DNA of 64,000 nt, from NCBI RefSeq assembly GCF_016406145.1, contig NZ_CP066306.1:434001-498000 (forward strand), read 5' to 3'. Made by a program: the position numbers and the translations under genes. Origin of the DNA: Pseudomonas putida. Lineage in GTDB: Bacteria; Pseudomonadota; Gammaproteobacteria; Pseudomonadales; Pseudomonadaceae. Below, in pieces: positions 39,901-49,903 of the stretch. Every line of letters begins with the position of its first letter. Within the stretch, counting starts at the first letter, position 1. The notes under the pieces were generated by a model. That model worked only from the letters and a program-made list of their open reading frames with translations, ran no database searches and was not told where the DNA came from.

Positions 39901-40704
39901 ATGGACAAGGTACTGAGTTTCCACCAGGGCCGTTTGCCCCTGCTGATCAGCATGCCCCACGCGGGGCTCAAGTTGACCCCTGCCGTGCGCGACGGTTTGG
40001 TCGACCAAGCGCGAAGCCTGCCCGACACCGACTGGCATATCCCGCGCCTGTACGATTTCGCCCGTGAGCTGGGGGCCAGTGTGGTGGCGGCAGAGTATTC
40101 GCGCTTCGTCATCGACCTCAACCGTCCGGATGACGACAAGCCGTTGTATGCAGGAGCTACCACGGGCCTGTATCCGTCGGTGTTGTTCGAAGGGCAGCCG
40201 CTGTTCAAGGAAGGCTGCGAGCCTTCTGCCGATGAGCGTAAGGTTTATCTCGAGCGAATCTGGCGGCCGTATCACCAGCTTATCGAGCACGAGCTGGCAC
40301 GCTTGCGCAGCGAGTTCGGCTATGCACTCCTATGGGATGCCCACTCGATCCGCTCTTTCATCCCCCACCTGTTCGAAGGCAGGTTGCCAGACTTCAATCT
40401 GGGCACCTTCAATGGTGCCAGTTGTGCTCCGGCACTGGTCGAACGGTTGCAAAGCGCATGTGCACAAGCGCAAGGCTATAGCCATGTGCTCAATGGCCGC
40501 TTCAAGGGGGGGCACATCACCCGGCATTATGGCGACCCTGGCGGACATGTCCATGCCGTGCAACTGGAGCTGGCGCAAAGTACCTACATGGAAGAGAGCA
40601 TACCGTTCGAATATCGCGAAGATTTGGCGCAATCGACGCAAGTCGTCCTGCACCAGCTTTTGACGGCCATGTTGGCGTGGGGGCGGGAGCACTATGCACA
40701 GTGA
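39901..40704 (+). CDS. hutG: N-formylglutamate deformylase
   Basis: Last step: N-formylglutamate to glutamate and formate. 267 residues from the ATG at 39901; an in-frame ATG at 39874 overlapping the hutI stop is an alternative. FGase/amidohydrolase features: LLISMPHAGLKL, DTDWHIPRLYDFA, SRFVIDLNRP, LLWDAHSIRS, GTFNGASCAP and FKGGHITRHYGDP. The presence of HutF plus this enzyme defines the formylglutamate branch. A hairpin ends the operon. Confidence 0.96.
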   Translation: MDKVLSFHQGRLPLLISMPHAGLKLTPAVRDGLVDQARSLPDTDWHIPRLYDFARELGASVVAAEYSRFVIDLNRPDDDKPLYAGATTGLYPSVLFEGQPLFKEGCEPSADERKVYLERIWRPYHQLIEHELARLRSEFGYALLWDAHSIRSFIPHLFEGRLPDFNLGTFNGASCAPALVERLQSACAQAQGYSHVLNGRFKGGHITRHYGDPGGHVHAVQLELAQSTYMEESIPFEYREDLAQSTQVVLHQLLTAMLAWGREHYAQ

Positions 40705-40743
40705 CTGGCGAAGGCCTGGCCGGTTGGGAAGGCCTTCGCAGTT
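40704..40743. terminator. Terminator between hutG and the NEL-domain gene
   Basis: GCGAAGGCCT ... AGGCCTTCGC with 12-base loop and flanking partial pairing; placed between converging genes. Confidence 0.65.
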
Positions 40744-40758
40744 CGTTTCAGGGTGTGA

Positions 40759-43700
40759 TCATTCGTGCCGACCCTGCATACGGGTCAGTTCCTGAAGCAG
40801 CTCCAGCTCTTGGTGGTCTTTGTCGTTTTGCAGGTTCTGCTGCAATACCAGCTCCTCCGTCAGCGGCAGGTCGAGCGCAGCCAGTTCGAGCACGTGCTCG
40901 CCAAAGCGTTGTTCTATCTCGGCAAACTGGCCGGGGTATTCAGCGCGCAATCGGCGGGTCCAGTCATCGTTCGCCAGCATGTACTGGATGAACGCATCAC
41001 TGTTTTCCTTTTCCCGGATGCGTTCCAGAACACTGGAAATTTCACCCGGCGCCAGCATGGCCGCGCCGCGAAAACGCATACTGTCGGCAATCGGCAGGTC
41101 CAGCTCGCGGGCCAGCTCCCGGCGGTAAGCCAGGCGTACCGAGACCCGGTCACCCTGACCTGTCCGGCTGTTGGCCAGCAGTTCCAGCTGACCGATCCGG
41201 TACAGTTGAAGCAGGCGCCGATAAAAGGCCGGCAAGGAGTCGCCCGCGTCAGTGAGGATGCGGTTCGACATCAGGTAAAGCTCGATATTGTTGAACTCCT
41301 GAAGCGCGCCATCGTGGCAGGTCTGCGAGCCGGTGACCGGGTCGGGCAGGGCTGCCGCGGCGATGCTGCTCATGGTTGGCAGCTCATGCTCATGGGTTGC
41401 CGCAATCACCAGCATCATGCGCACGCGCTCGCAGAATGCGGCTTGCGAGGTAGGGTCGAGGTAGGGCGCCGCATTGCGCAAGCGGCCAGCGAGGGCCAAC
41501 AGGTTATGACCACTTTCGAGCGTCTGCAGCCTTTGCCAGCAGTCTCGCAGGGCTTCGTTCTGCGCTTCGTTGCCAAGCGCCCAATCCTCCAGTCTTGGTG
41601 AGTCGTCGCCGGCGTAGGGCACTGGGAAGTGAGGATGATCGAGTAGTGAACCCTCATCAGAAGATTCGGGCAGGACAAGGTTGTCGGGGATGTCGAGGGC
41701 GAAGGAGAGGCTGTGCTGGCTGTCGGAAAACGTGCGCACCCGTTGGATCGTATCTTCTGACAGAGGGTTGTCGAACATCGAGATCGAGGAGATCGGCATC
41801 GGGTTGTGGATGTTTTCCAGAATATGGTTGGGCAGCTCCGAGATATGGTTGGAGCTCAAATCCAGCAACTCCAATGGCAGCAGGGCATCGCACCAGGCTG
41901 GCCAGGCGTGCAGGTTCATGTTGGTCAGGCTCAGTGATGTCAGGTTCGATGAGAGGTTTGCTGGTATCTGGGTAATGGCACCGATCTGGTTACCCGACAG
42001 ATCCAGCGACGAAAGTTGCGGTAAACGCCCGAAGGCTTCGATCATGGCCTGGTCGATTTCCAGGCCCATGTTTCGAAATTCCAGATGCGCGAGCCGCTGC
42101 AACCGTACCAAGGCCGATGGCAGCGATGGCATTGGCGCTACGTGCGCTTCGAGGGTTAGCCGGGAGATATTGGGGAAGCGCCCCAGCAATTCGTTGAGCT
42201 GAGCGGTTGAGCCGCTGACGCGTGTCAGCGTCAAGGCGGTCACGCGTTCGCCGAAGAAGCTCGGCAGCCGCCGCGGGAAGTGCTCCAGTGCCACATCTTC
42301 AAGTTGCAGCCGAAGGTATTGCAAACCCTGCTCCTGCCTGGACCAGAACTCGGTGATCGCCACTTCGATGCGTTGCCTGTCCTCAAGCACCGCTTGGGTC
42401 AGAGGAGCATTGGAGCTTGAGGCTTGCGCCCAGCCTTCGATCGCCTCGCGCAGTTGCTGCCGCTCATTCTGGATTCGCTCAAGTCGTTGGGTCAGTTCAG
42501 GGGGATGATCCACATTGACCTGAACAGTCATCCGGCTCTCGCTCAGTAGCAGGCGCTGCAGATGGCTTTCGTTGATGTCGTTGCCCTCCAGCGAAAGACT
42601 CGATGGACGTTGGATAGCTTCTGCTTCGGTAAACAGGAACGAGGGGAGCGACCGGAGATTGTTGTTACGCAGCGAAAGGTGAGCAATTCGCTCCAGTGCG
42701 TCGCTGCCCAGCCCGATAGGCCATTGATGCAGTTGCATGGTGTTCAGGCCGAGGTAGTCCAGAGAAAGTTCATGGAAACTGGGGCTGTCGCGCTGGGCGA
42801 AGCGATTACCGCTCAGGTCCAGATACCTGAGCTGAGGCATCTGGGCCAGTTGGCTCAAGTCATTGGAGGTGAGTGCGACGTTCTGGTTGATGAAGCTCAG
42901 CGCTCGCAGCCCAAGCAAGTGCTCGGTGATCGTAGGGATGCTGAAAATGAAAGAGGACGGTGTAGCGGTGGGGTCGTAGGCCCGGCTGATCTCCAGAGAT
43001 TCGAGTTGCGGTACCTGCCTGAGCAGACGTTGCAGCAAGCGTTCGTTCTGCGCCCAACCGGCGAGGGTGCCTGATGGCAGGTCGTAAAGCCGCAACCTGC
43101 GAATATTTGAGGTGAAGAACCCCGGCAGGGTCATGGGGATATCGGCCAGAGGCACGTGCTCCAGGCTCAACTCACTGGTGTGGCTGTCACCATCGATCAA
43201 TGCCGTGTCGTACCAGTGCTGCATGATGGCTTGCCGCAGGGCGTTGTATCGCTGCGCTGCCCGATCGGACTCTGGCGACATGCCCTCGTTCCAGTCGTCC
43301 AGCCGGCTTTGCATCTCCATGCGTTGATCCACCAGTTGCTGCAGCCGTCCAAACACTTGCTGCGGGTTGCGGCCATTGCGGGCGATGATCATCAGAATCT
43401 GATCCGCCGACCTGGGTGTATGTTCGGTGAGCCCTGTTGCGTTGACGGCATCGAGCAAGATATGGCGGCTGATACCTGGTGCCGCCGGCAGACCGCCGCT
43501 CAACGGATACCCAATGCGCCCGTCAGCGAGCCGCATGGGGGAGCGGTAACCCGGCCGCACAGGTTGCATGCCCAGCACCTGCCTGAGTGAGGCACGTGGC
43601 AACAGTGGGCCTTCCTGCAACTGCAGACGCAATTCAGCCCCGTTTACAATGCCCATTCGGGTCATCGCCTGGGGCAGCGCTGAATATATAGCCGTACACA

Positions 43701-46302
43701 GATCGCCATGTACGGTGACCGGGTTTTGCGCCCCTGTCTCGGCATGGACGATATACCCTGCTTCAGCGCTGGTAATTACCCTGACATACCGCGCATCCGT
43801 TGGCCCCACGTTTTCACGATGAGCAGGCCAGAAACGGTGCTGGCGAAGCTCGAGCCTGGTCTCACTTGGCCAGCCAGGCAGCAGTTCGAGTGAGTGCATG
43901 ATCAGCCGATCAGTGTCGCCGCTACGAACGCTGCTCAGGAATAGCCCTTCGTAGGCCCTGGCGAGGCGTACCTGTTGTTGGAAGATGCGTATCTCTTCAG
44001 TCAGGCGCACAGGCAGCTTGCCGGCGCTCAGTGCCGCAAGTTCGTCGCTGGCGGCGTTGCGCAACAACTCTTCGGTGATTGCTGCGGGCAAGTTCGGATA
44101 GACCCGCTGAATGACTGCCGCGCCGGTAGCCTGGCTCGCTGGCATGCGCGCGTAGACACGTTCGAGTTCAGCGGGCCATTGGTGCCTGTCAGGCAACCGA
44201 CGGACGGCCTGGTCCAGCCTGAAGCGGGCCAGAGTGTCCTCAAGCAGGCCAGGCAGCCTCAGGTTCTCTGTCAGGGCATGGCGCAGAACGTCTTCATGTA
44301 CGTCGCAGACACGCAGTATCTGCAAGGCTGTTTCTTCTGAGAATTGCCGGCTCGCAAGGCCCATGCGTTGCACCAGGGTCGTTCTTGACCATTGCAGAGG
44401 GTGCTCCAGCGGCAACAGCCAGGCGCCGGCGCCGTTATGGCGAAGCGCTGGCTCATGTGCCACAGGCCTGGACGGGTGCACGAGGCGGTACTCGTCAGTT
44501 GCCGCGGCTGGCCTGACGATGTACTGGTTCCCCTGCAAGACAAGCCAGCGCTTGCCTTGATAGTGAAGCAGGCCATGTTCATCGGGTTCCAGGTTTGCGG
44601 GCAGCATCTGGGGGCTGCGGTACGGCGTCAGGTCGGGCTTCCATAGGCGAGCCTCGCCATTAGGCAATTCGACATTTTCCAGCTCTTCGATAAAGGAGGG
44701 CGTTTCCACGGGAATACGCTCCACCTCGTGTTCCTCTGCCGGTGCGCCTGCAGCGTCTTGCCCTTCGTTCTTCAAAGCCTTGGCTGCGGCAGAGAGCGCC
44801 ACCATGAGCGCCACGTTCTCGACAACATCGACCAGATACCCGTAGGCCGCATCGCGTTCGTCGTTTTTCCACGCTTCGATTCCTTCATAGACCTCACAGG
44901 CCAGCTGTGTCAGACATACAGCCATCATGGCCTCGCCCAGGCCCGGAACGAAAAAGCCTGCGATGTTCAAGCCCGTCAGCACTCGCCCGGCAATCAACTG
45001 TCGGTGGGCGTGGGCGGCACGTCGGTCGACGATCTCTGTGGGTACAGCGTGGAAAAGCACATCCTTTTCGTGGCGCTCGGCTTTCTGGAAGGCCATGACA
45101 CCCTGAAATGCATGACGGAAAGGCTGTGCGACCGGGTACAGCGTTGCATGCGGATCCGGCACCCGCTCATGCAGGCCGCGGATGCTCCAGCCGATGGGGG
45201 TCAGGCGGTCCTTGAGGCGGGCGATCACCGAGGCTTTGTCGCGGTCGGCAACATGCCTGTCCAGGTAAGCGATGTTCGCCCTTAGCCGACTGCTCAGATC
45301 GGCCTTCAGGGCTTCCAGGGAGGCGAATTCCTTCAGCGGTGTCTCGCTGTCATCTGGTATGTACAGCGCCACGGTTTCTTGAGCCGATGTTCGCAAGGTG
45401 ATGAGCGCGATGCCGGTGAGTTCGGTTTCCCAAAGTGTGAGCAGGCTGAAAGCGATCGCCGGTCTTTCAGGTTCAGCCGGCAGCTTGTCGAGGGGGGTGA
45501 CAAGGGCGGTGGTGTACAGGACCTCGCTGATGTCGCCCTTGAGCCGGGCGAAATGTAGGGATTGCCTGAATGCCGATACTTCGGCGCGGCCCAAAGCTTG
45601 ATACACGTTCAGCGCAGCTTCATCGGCGCTCAGCTGTGCTGTGGCTTCGGGATAGTAGATGGCGTGAAGCCTGTCGTGGTATTTGCGGCCCAGGTCCAGC
45701 TCACGGCACAAGTCTGCAAACCCCTCCGCGGCGATGTCCAGGGTGTTGGTGATGGGCACCGTACCCATGAAACGTCGGTGATCGAGAATGACGGATTTCT
45801 TCAGTGGCCCGCCATCGGCATCCATCCCACCCTCGACGGCGGCTGCAGCATCGAAGTTCTGCAGGGCGCAGTGCAGCAGGGAGCGGGTGGCGCGGTCGAT
45901 GGCCTGACGGCTGTCGATGGCATTGGCCATGTCGATAAGGCGTGCATCCACCAAGTAGCAGTTATCCACATCGACAGTCAGGCCAAACCGCTCGGTGATT
46001 GCGTCTGTCAGTTGCTGTCTGGCCCAGGATTGCAGGTCGGGAAGCGCTTCAAACAGCCTGCGCACCTGTGCCGCGTGGTCGCGGTGGCGCGCATGCTCGT
46101 CACGCCAGGCTTTGGCGATGTCCGGCATTTGCAGGATGGCCGTGGCCAGCCAGGTGGGGGCCTGCTTCCAGTTGCGCATTGGGTGCAGGGTGTCGGGGGA
46201 AGCTGTTTTCAGCCAGGCAGGGATTTTTTGTTCGATGGTGGCGTACGGGGTACCTGGCGAGGTGAGGGTCTTGCCGGTCGGGCTAGGCATGCTGAGGTCC
46301 AT
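40759..46302 (-). CDS. Giant LRR protein with NEL-type E3 ubiquitin ligase domain, 1847 aa
   Basis: Predicted effector-like ubiquitin ligase. The first ~1040 residues look like the DUF6543/dermonecrotic-toxin-type region of pseudomonads: IPAWLKTASPDTLHPMRN at the start, a beta-rich part near 290-330 ending LKEFASLEALKADL, hydrophobic stretches about 437-470 and 489-510. Leucine-rich repeats follow at about 1045-1260 and 1335-1520 (LRYLDLSGN, LAHLSLRNNNLRSLP, LSSLDLSGNQI, LELLDLSSNHISELP), separated by a charged helical linker. The last ~290 residues match NEL domains of IpaH/SspH: TCHDGALQEFNNIELYL aligns with the TCEDR…WNN catalytic loop, with Cys1662 (codon 41317-41319) and Asp1664 kept, followed by YRRELARELDLP and MRFRG. 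No signal peptide and no recognisable Shine-Dalgarno at either possible start (46302 or 46290). GC appears lower than neighbours. No secretion genes are nearby. Ligase function and host target are inference. Confidence 0.85.
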   Translation of the reverse strand: MDLSMPSPTGKTLTSPGTPYATIEQKIPAWLKTASPDTLHPMRNWKQAPTWLATAILQMPDIAKAWRDEHARHRDHAAQVRRLFEALPDLQSWARQQLTDAITERFGLTVDVDNCYLVDARLIDMANAIDSRQAIDRATRSLLHCALQNFDAAAAVEGGMDADGGPLKKSVILDHRRFMGTVPITNTLDIAAEGFADLCRELDLGRKYHDRLHAIYYPEATAQLSADEAALNVYQALGRAEVSAFRQSLHFARLKGDISEVLYTTALVTPLDKLPAEPERPAIAFSLLTLWETELTGIALITLRTSAQETVALYIPDDSETPLKEFASLEALKADLSSRLRANIAYLDRHVADRDKASVIARLKDRLTPIGWSIRGLHERVPDPHATLYPVAQPFRHAFQGVMAFQKAERHEKDVLFHAVPTEIVDRRAAHAHRQLIAGRVLTGLNIAGFFVPGLGEAMMAVCLTQLACEVYEGIEAWKNDERDAAYGYLVDVVENVALMVALSAAAKALKNEGQDAAGAPAEEHEVERIPVETPSFIEELENVELPNGEARLWKPDLTPYRSPQMLPANLEPDEHGLLHYQGKRWLVLQGNQYIVRPAAATDEYRLVHPSRPVAHEPALRHNGAGAWLLPLEHPLQWSRTTLVQRMGLASRQFSEETALQILRVCDVHEDVLRHALTENLRLPGLLEDTLARFRLDQAVRRLPDRHQWPAELERVYARMPASQATGAAVIQRVYPNLPAAITEELLRNAASDELAALSAGKLPVRLTEEIRIFQQQVRLARAYEGLFLSSVRSGDTDRLIMHSLELLPGWPSETRLELRQHRFWPAHRENVGPTDARYVRVITSAEAGYIVHAETGAQNPVTVHGDLCTAIYSALPQAMTRMGIVNGAELRLQLQEGPLLPRASLRQVLGMQPVRPGYRSPMRLADGRIGYPLSGGLPAAPGISRHILLDAVNATGLTEHTPRSADQILMIIARNGRNPQQVFGRLQQLVDQRMEMQSRLDDWNEGMSPESDRAAQRYNALRQAIMQHWYDTALIDGDSHTSELSLEHVPLADIPMTLPGFFTSNIRRLRLYDLPSGTLAGWAQNERLLQRLLRQVPQLESLEISRAYDPTATPSSFIFSIPTITEHLLGLRALSFINQNVALTSNDLSQLAQMPQLRYLDLSGNRFAQRDSPSFHELSLDYLGLNTMQLHQWPIGLGSDALERIAHLSLRNNNLRSLPSFLFTEAEAIQRPSSLSLEGNDINESHLQRLLLSESRMTVQVNVDHPPELTQRLERIQNERQQLREAIEGWAQASSSNAPLTQAVLEDRQRIEVAITEFWSRQEQGLQYLRLQLEDVALEHFPRRLPSFFGERVTALTLTRVSGSTAQLNELLGRFPNISRLTLEAHVAPMPSLPSALVRLQRLAHLEFRNMGLEIDQAMIEAFGRLPQLSSLDLSGNQIGAITQIPANLSSNLTSLSLTNMNLHAWPAWCDALLPLELLDLSSNHISELPNHILENIHNPMPISSISMFDNPLSEDTIQRVRTFSDSQHSLSFALDIPDNLVLPESSDEGSLLDHPHFPVPYAGDDSPRLEDWALGNEAQNEALRDCWQRLQTLESGHNLLALAGRLRNAAPYLDPTSQAAFCERVRMMLVIAATHEHELPTMSSIAAAALPDPVTGSQTCHDGALQEFNNIELYLMSNRILTDAGDSLPAFYRRLLQLYRIGQLELLANSRTGQGDRVSVRLAYRRELARELDLPIADSMRFRGAAMLAPGEISSVLERIREKENSDAFIQYMLANDDWTRRLRAEYPGQFAEIEQRFGEHVLELAALDLPLTEELVLQQNLQNDKDHQELELLQELTRMQGRHE

Positions 46303-46495
46303 TGCGGGAAACGGGGCAAAGGACTATGGAGAGTGGCCAAGCCTCGGTGGGGTAGATAAATCTGGCGTGGTGTCAGCGCAGCGGCAGAGGCATGGCAGGC
46401 TTGTGCGGGGGGGAGATGTCTTCTGACACATGCTCAAAGCGCAATTCAGGTTTATGATGCCCAACGGCAGACTAAATCCTCACACGGAGTGCGCA

Positions 46496-47467
46496 ATGCA
46501 GACCCTCTACCCGCAGATCAAACCCTACGCCCGGCACGATCTGGCCGTGGAAGCGCCGCATGTGCTGTATGTCGATGAAAGCGGCTCGCCTGAAGGTCTG
46601 CCGGTGGTGTTCATCCACGGTGGCCCGGGCGCGGGTTGCGATGCCCAGAGCCGTTGCTATTTCGACCCCAACCTGTACCGCATCATCACGTTCGATCAGC
46701 GCGGTTGTGGCCGTTCCACCCCGCACGCAAGCCTGGAGAACAACACCACCTGGCACCTGGTCGAGGATCTGGAGCGCATTCGCGAGCACCTGGGCATCGA
46801 CAAGTGGGTGCTGTTCGGCGGCTCCTGGGGCTCTACCCTGGCCCTGGCCTATGCCCAGACCCACCCCGAGCGGGTTCACGGCCTGATCCTGCGCGGCATC
46901 TTCCTGTGCCGCCCGCAAGAGATCGAGTGGTTCTATCAGGAGGGCGCCAGCCGCCTGTTCCCCGATTACTGGCAGGACTACATCGCGCCGATTCCGCCGG
47001 ATGAGCGTAATGACCTGGTCAAGGCATTCCACAAGCGCCTGACCGGCAACGATCAGATCGCCCAGATGCATGCCGCCAAGGCCTGGTCCACCTGGGAGGG
47101 CCGCACTGCCACCCTGCGCCCCAATCCGCTGGTGATCGACCGCTTCTCCGAGCCGCAGCGGGCCTTGTCCATCGCCCGCATCGAATGCCACTACTTCATG
47201 AACAACGCGTTCCTTGCACCCGACCAATTGATCCGCGACATGCCCAAGATCGCCCACCTGCCGGCCGTGATCGTGCATGGCCGCTATGATGTGATCTGCC
47301 CGCTGGATAACGCCTGGGCGTTGCACCAGGCATGGCCCAACAGTGAGCTGAAGGTGATCCGCGACGCGGGCCATGCGGCGTCCGAGCCGGGGATCACCGA
47401 TGCGCTGGTACGGGCAGCCGATCAGATGGCCCGTCGCCTGCTCGATTTGCCGCTGGAAGAAGCATGA
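46496..47467 (+). CDS. pip: Proline iminopeptidase (S33)
   Basis: Releases N-terminal proline from peptides; cytoplasmic alpha/beta hydrolase. ATG at 46496 gives 323 residues. Oxyanion motif HGGPGAGCD, nucleophile Ser110 in [15 protein letters not shown], acid in HGRYDVICP and base in [10 protein letters not shown]. The upstream extension of the frame to 46430 is unlikely. Its stop overlaps dtd (ATGA). It is divergent from the NEL gene; in the 193-base gap I see no convincing promoter. Confidence 0.96.
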   Translation: MQTLYPQIKPYARHDLAVEAPHVLYVDESGSPEGLPVVFIHGGPGAGCDAQSRCYFDPNLYRIITFDQRGCGRSTPHASLENNTTWHLVEDLERIREHLGIDKWVLFGGSWGSTLALAYAQTHPERVHGLILRGIFLCRPQEIEWFYQEGASRLFPDYWQDYIAPIPPDERNDLVKAFHKRLTGNDQIAQMHAAKAWSTWEGRTATLRPNPLVIDRFSEPQRALSIARIECHYFMNNAFLAPDQLIRDMPKIAHLPAVIVHGRYDVICPLDNAWALHQAWPNSELKVIRDAGHAASEPGITDALVRAADQMARRLLDLPLEEA

Positions 47468-47901
47468 AGGGGCTGCTGCAGCGTGTGCGCGGCGCGCGGG
47501 TAGAGGTGGCGGGTGAAATTGTCGGCGCCATCGACCAAGGCTTGTTGGTGCTGGTGGCGGTAGAGCCTGAAGATACCCGTGAACAGGCCGATAAGCTGTT
47601 GCACAAGTTGCTCAACTACCGCGTTTTCAGCGATGAGCAGGGCAAGATGAACCTATCCCTCAAGGATGTGGGCGGTGGATTGCTGCTGGTGTCCCAGTTC
47701 ACCTTGGCTGCGGACACCCGCAGCGGCATGCGTCCGAGCTTTTCGACGGCTGCGCCGCCAGCGCTCGGTGCCGAATTGTTCGACTATCTTTTGCAGCAAG
47801 CCCAGGGCCAGCATGCAGATGTGGCAAGCGGCCGGTTCGGTGCTGACATGCAGGTGCACCTGGTCAATGATGGCCCTGTGACTTTTCTGTTACAAATATG
47901 A
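47464..47901 (+). CDS. dtd: D-aminoacyl-tRNA deacylase
   Basis: Hydrolyses D-amino acids (and glycine mischarged on tRNA-Ala) from tRNA. 145 residues; conserved SQFTLAAD, the [12 protein letters not shown] segment and the C-terminal [11 protein letters not shown] containing the family's Gly-Pro cross-subunit motif. Translationally coupled to pip. Confidence 0.97.
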   Translation: MKGLLQRVRGARVEVAGEIVGAIDQGLLVLVAVEPEDTREQADKLLHKLLNYRVFSDEQGKMNLSLKDVGGGLLLVSQFTLAADTRSGMRPSFSTAAPPALGAELFDYLLQQAQGQHADVASGRFGADMQVHLVNDGPVTFLLQI

Positions 47902-47957
47902 AGGAAAAAACGGCCTTGGTTGCGCGAAACAAGGTGTTTTGTACGATAAATAGTTGA

Positions 47958-47991
47958 TCCAGCCTGATGCGTTGTAACGCATCCTGCTGGA
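47958..47991. promoter_or_regulatory. Stable stem-loop upstream of opgG
   Basis: Outer stem TCCAGC/GCTGGA and inner perfect stem GATGCGTT-GT-AACGCATC. No T-run follows. A smaller CCTGCG-TT-CGCAGG hairpin is at about 48010. Together with a 170-base untranslated stretch they may be a dtd terminator or opgG leader structure. Confidence 0.5.
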
Positions 47992-48163
47992 TAATCGCGC
48001 GCTGTTAGGGCCTGCGTTCGCAGGTTCGTTTTACTCTGACTCGAGCATTGTCTGGAACCGTTTGGGGAATCATTACGCCCTCACGGGGTCCGAACAGTGC
48101 TCGCCAACCCGGCATTTGTCGCTGGCCGTTGGTTTCATGATCTGTTTTCGGCGAGGGTTGCTC

Positions 48164-49903
48164 GTGATTGTTAGTCCCCATAAAGCATCTAGAATCCCCG
48201 GCAATCGGCTGCGCAAGGCCCTGATGGCCAGTGCCGCACTGGTCGGCCTGATGAGCGCGGGCCAGCTGTGGGCATTCAATCTTGACGATGTTGCAGCCAA
48301 GGCAAAGGATCTCGCCGGCCAGAAGTACGAAGCACCGAAAAGCAATCTGCCGGCAGTCTTCCGCGACATGAAGTTCGCCGACTACCAGAAGATTCGCTTC
48401 CTGCAGGAAAAGGCCGAGTGGGCCAAGGACAAGACGCCGTTCAAGCTGTCCTTCTACCACCAGGGCATGCACTTCGACACGCCGGTGAAAATCAACGAAG
48501 TCACCGCCACCACCGTCGAGGAAATCAAGTACGACCCGAGCCGTTTCGAGTTCGGCGACGTGCCCCACGATCCGGAAACCACCAAAAACCTGGGCTACGC
48601 CGGTTTCCGCGTGCTTTACCCGATCAACAAGGCCGACAAGCAGGATGAAATCATGACCCTGCTTGGGGCCAGTTATTTCCGTGTGGTCGGCAAAGGGCAT
48701 GTGTACGGCCTGTCGGCCCGTGGCCTGGCCATCGACACTGCGCTGCCGTCGGGCGAAGAGTTCCCGCGGTTCACCGAATTCTGGGTCGAGAAACCCAAGC
48801 CGGCCGACAAGCACCTGGTGATCTACGCCTTGCTGGATTCGCCGCGCTCAACCGGTGCCTACAAGCTGATACTGCGCCCCGGCAACGATACCGTGGTCGA
48901 TGTGCAGTCCCGCGTGTTCCTGCGTGATCACGTCAGCCGTCTGGGCATCGCGCCGCTTACCAGCATGTACCTGTTCGGCCCTAACCAGCCCTCCAAGGTC
49001 ATGAACTATCGCCCGGCCCTGCATGACTCCGAAGGCCTGTCGATACACGCCGGTAACGGCGAGTGGCTGTGGCGCCCGCTGAACAACCCCAAACACCTGT
49101 CGGTGAGCAACTTCAGCGTCGAGAACCCGCGCGGTTTCGGCCTGATGCAGCGTCATCGCGATTTCAAGGATTACGAAGACCTCGACGACAACTACCAGAA
49201 GCGTCCGAGCGCCTGGATCGAGCCTAAGGGCGACTGGGGCAAAGGCACCGTCGATCTGGTCGAGATCCCGACTGCCGACGAAACCAACGACAATATCGTT
49301 GCCTTCTGGAGCCCGGAAACCCTGCCGGAGCCGGGCAAACCGTTCGAGTACGACTACCGCATGCACTGGACCATCGACGAGTCGCGTTTCCAGGCCCAGG
49401 AGCTGGGTTCGGTTACCCAGACCATGCGTTCCACCGGTGACGTCAAGCAGTCCAACCTGATCCGTCAACCAGACGGTAGCGTAGCGTTCCTGGTCGACTT
49501 CGCCGGCCCGGCCTTGGCCGCCCTGCCGGAAGACGCCGCAGTACGCAGCCAGATCAGCGTCGGCGACAACGCAGAGGTGGTCGAGAACAATCTGCGCTAT
49601 AACCCAGAGACCAAGGGCTGGCGCCTGACCCTGCGGATGAAGATCAAGGAGGCCAACAAGGCTACCGAGATGCGTGCCGCACTTGTTCGCGACGTGCCGG
49701 TCGAAGCGGCCAAGCCTGCCGAAGAAGCCAAGCACGACAAGACCGCTGCCAAGCATGGCAAGGCTGAAAAAGCCGCCAAGGCCGAGCAATCTGCCAATGC
49801 CGAACAACCTGCCGCCGATGCGGCATCCACCAACGGGACCCCGGCCACCACCGAAAAAGTGCTGACCGAGACCTGGAGCTATCAGTTGCCTGCCGATGAG
49901 TAA
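48164..49903 (+). CDS. opgG: Osmoregulated periplasmic glucan biosynthesis protein OpgG
   Basis: Periplasmic protein acting on the beta-glucan backbone made by OpgH. I use the GTG at 48164 (GAGGG six bases upstream), 579 residues. A signal peptide ends at about Ala37 ([13 protein letters not shown]). The mature domain begins [15 protein letters not shown] and shows the family blocks [42 protein letters not shown], and [20 protein letters not shown]. Residues about 513-565 are an Ala/Lys/Glu-rich low-complexity insert placed before the conserved end [13 protein letters not shown]. It overlaps opgH by eight bases, so the pair is coupled. Confidence 0.95.
   Translation: MIVSPHKASRIPGNRLRKALMASAALVGLMSAGQLWAFNLDDVAAKAKDLAGQKYEAPKSNLPAVFRDMKFADYQKIRFLQEKAEWAKDKTPFKLSFYHQGMHFDTPVKINEVTATTVEEIKYDPSRFEFGDVPHDPETTKNLGYAGFRVLYPINKADKQDEIMTLLGASYFRVVGKGHVYGLSARGLAIDTALPSGEEFPRFTEFWVEKPKPADKHLVIYALLDSPRSTGAYKLILRPGNDTVVDVQSRVFLRDHVSRLGIAPLTSMYLFGPNQPSKVMNYRPALHDSEGLSIHAGNGEWLWRPLNNPKHLSVSNFSVENPRGFGLMQRHRDFKDYEDLDDNYQKRPSAWIEPKGDWGKGTVDLVEIPTADETNDNIVAFWSPETLPEPGKPFEYDYRMHWTIDESRFQAQELGSVTQTMRSTGDVKQSNLIRQPDGSVAFLVDFAGPALAALPEDAAVRSQISVGDNAEVVENNLRYNPETKGWRLTLRMKIKEANKATEMRAALVRDVPVEAAKPAEEAKHDKTAAKHGKAEKAAKAEQSANAEQPAADAASTNGTPATTEKVLTETWSYQLPADE

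Noticed and set aside
40759..46302. Possible type III secretion island around the NEL gene
   Set aside because: Both flanks are hut and pip-dtd-opg housekeeping genes; no chaperone, secretion or regulator gene is adjacent.
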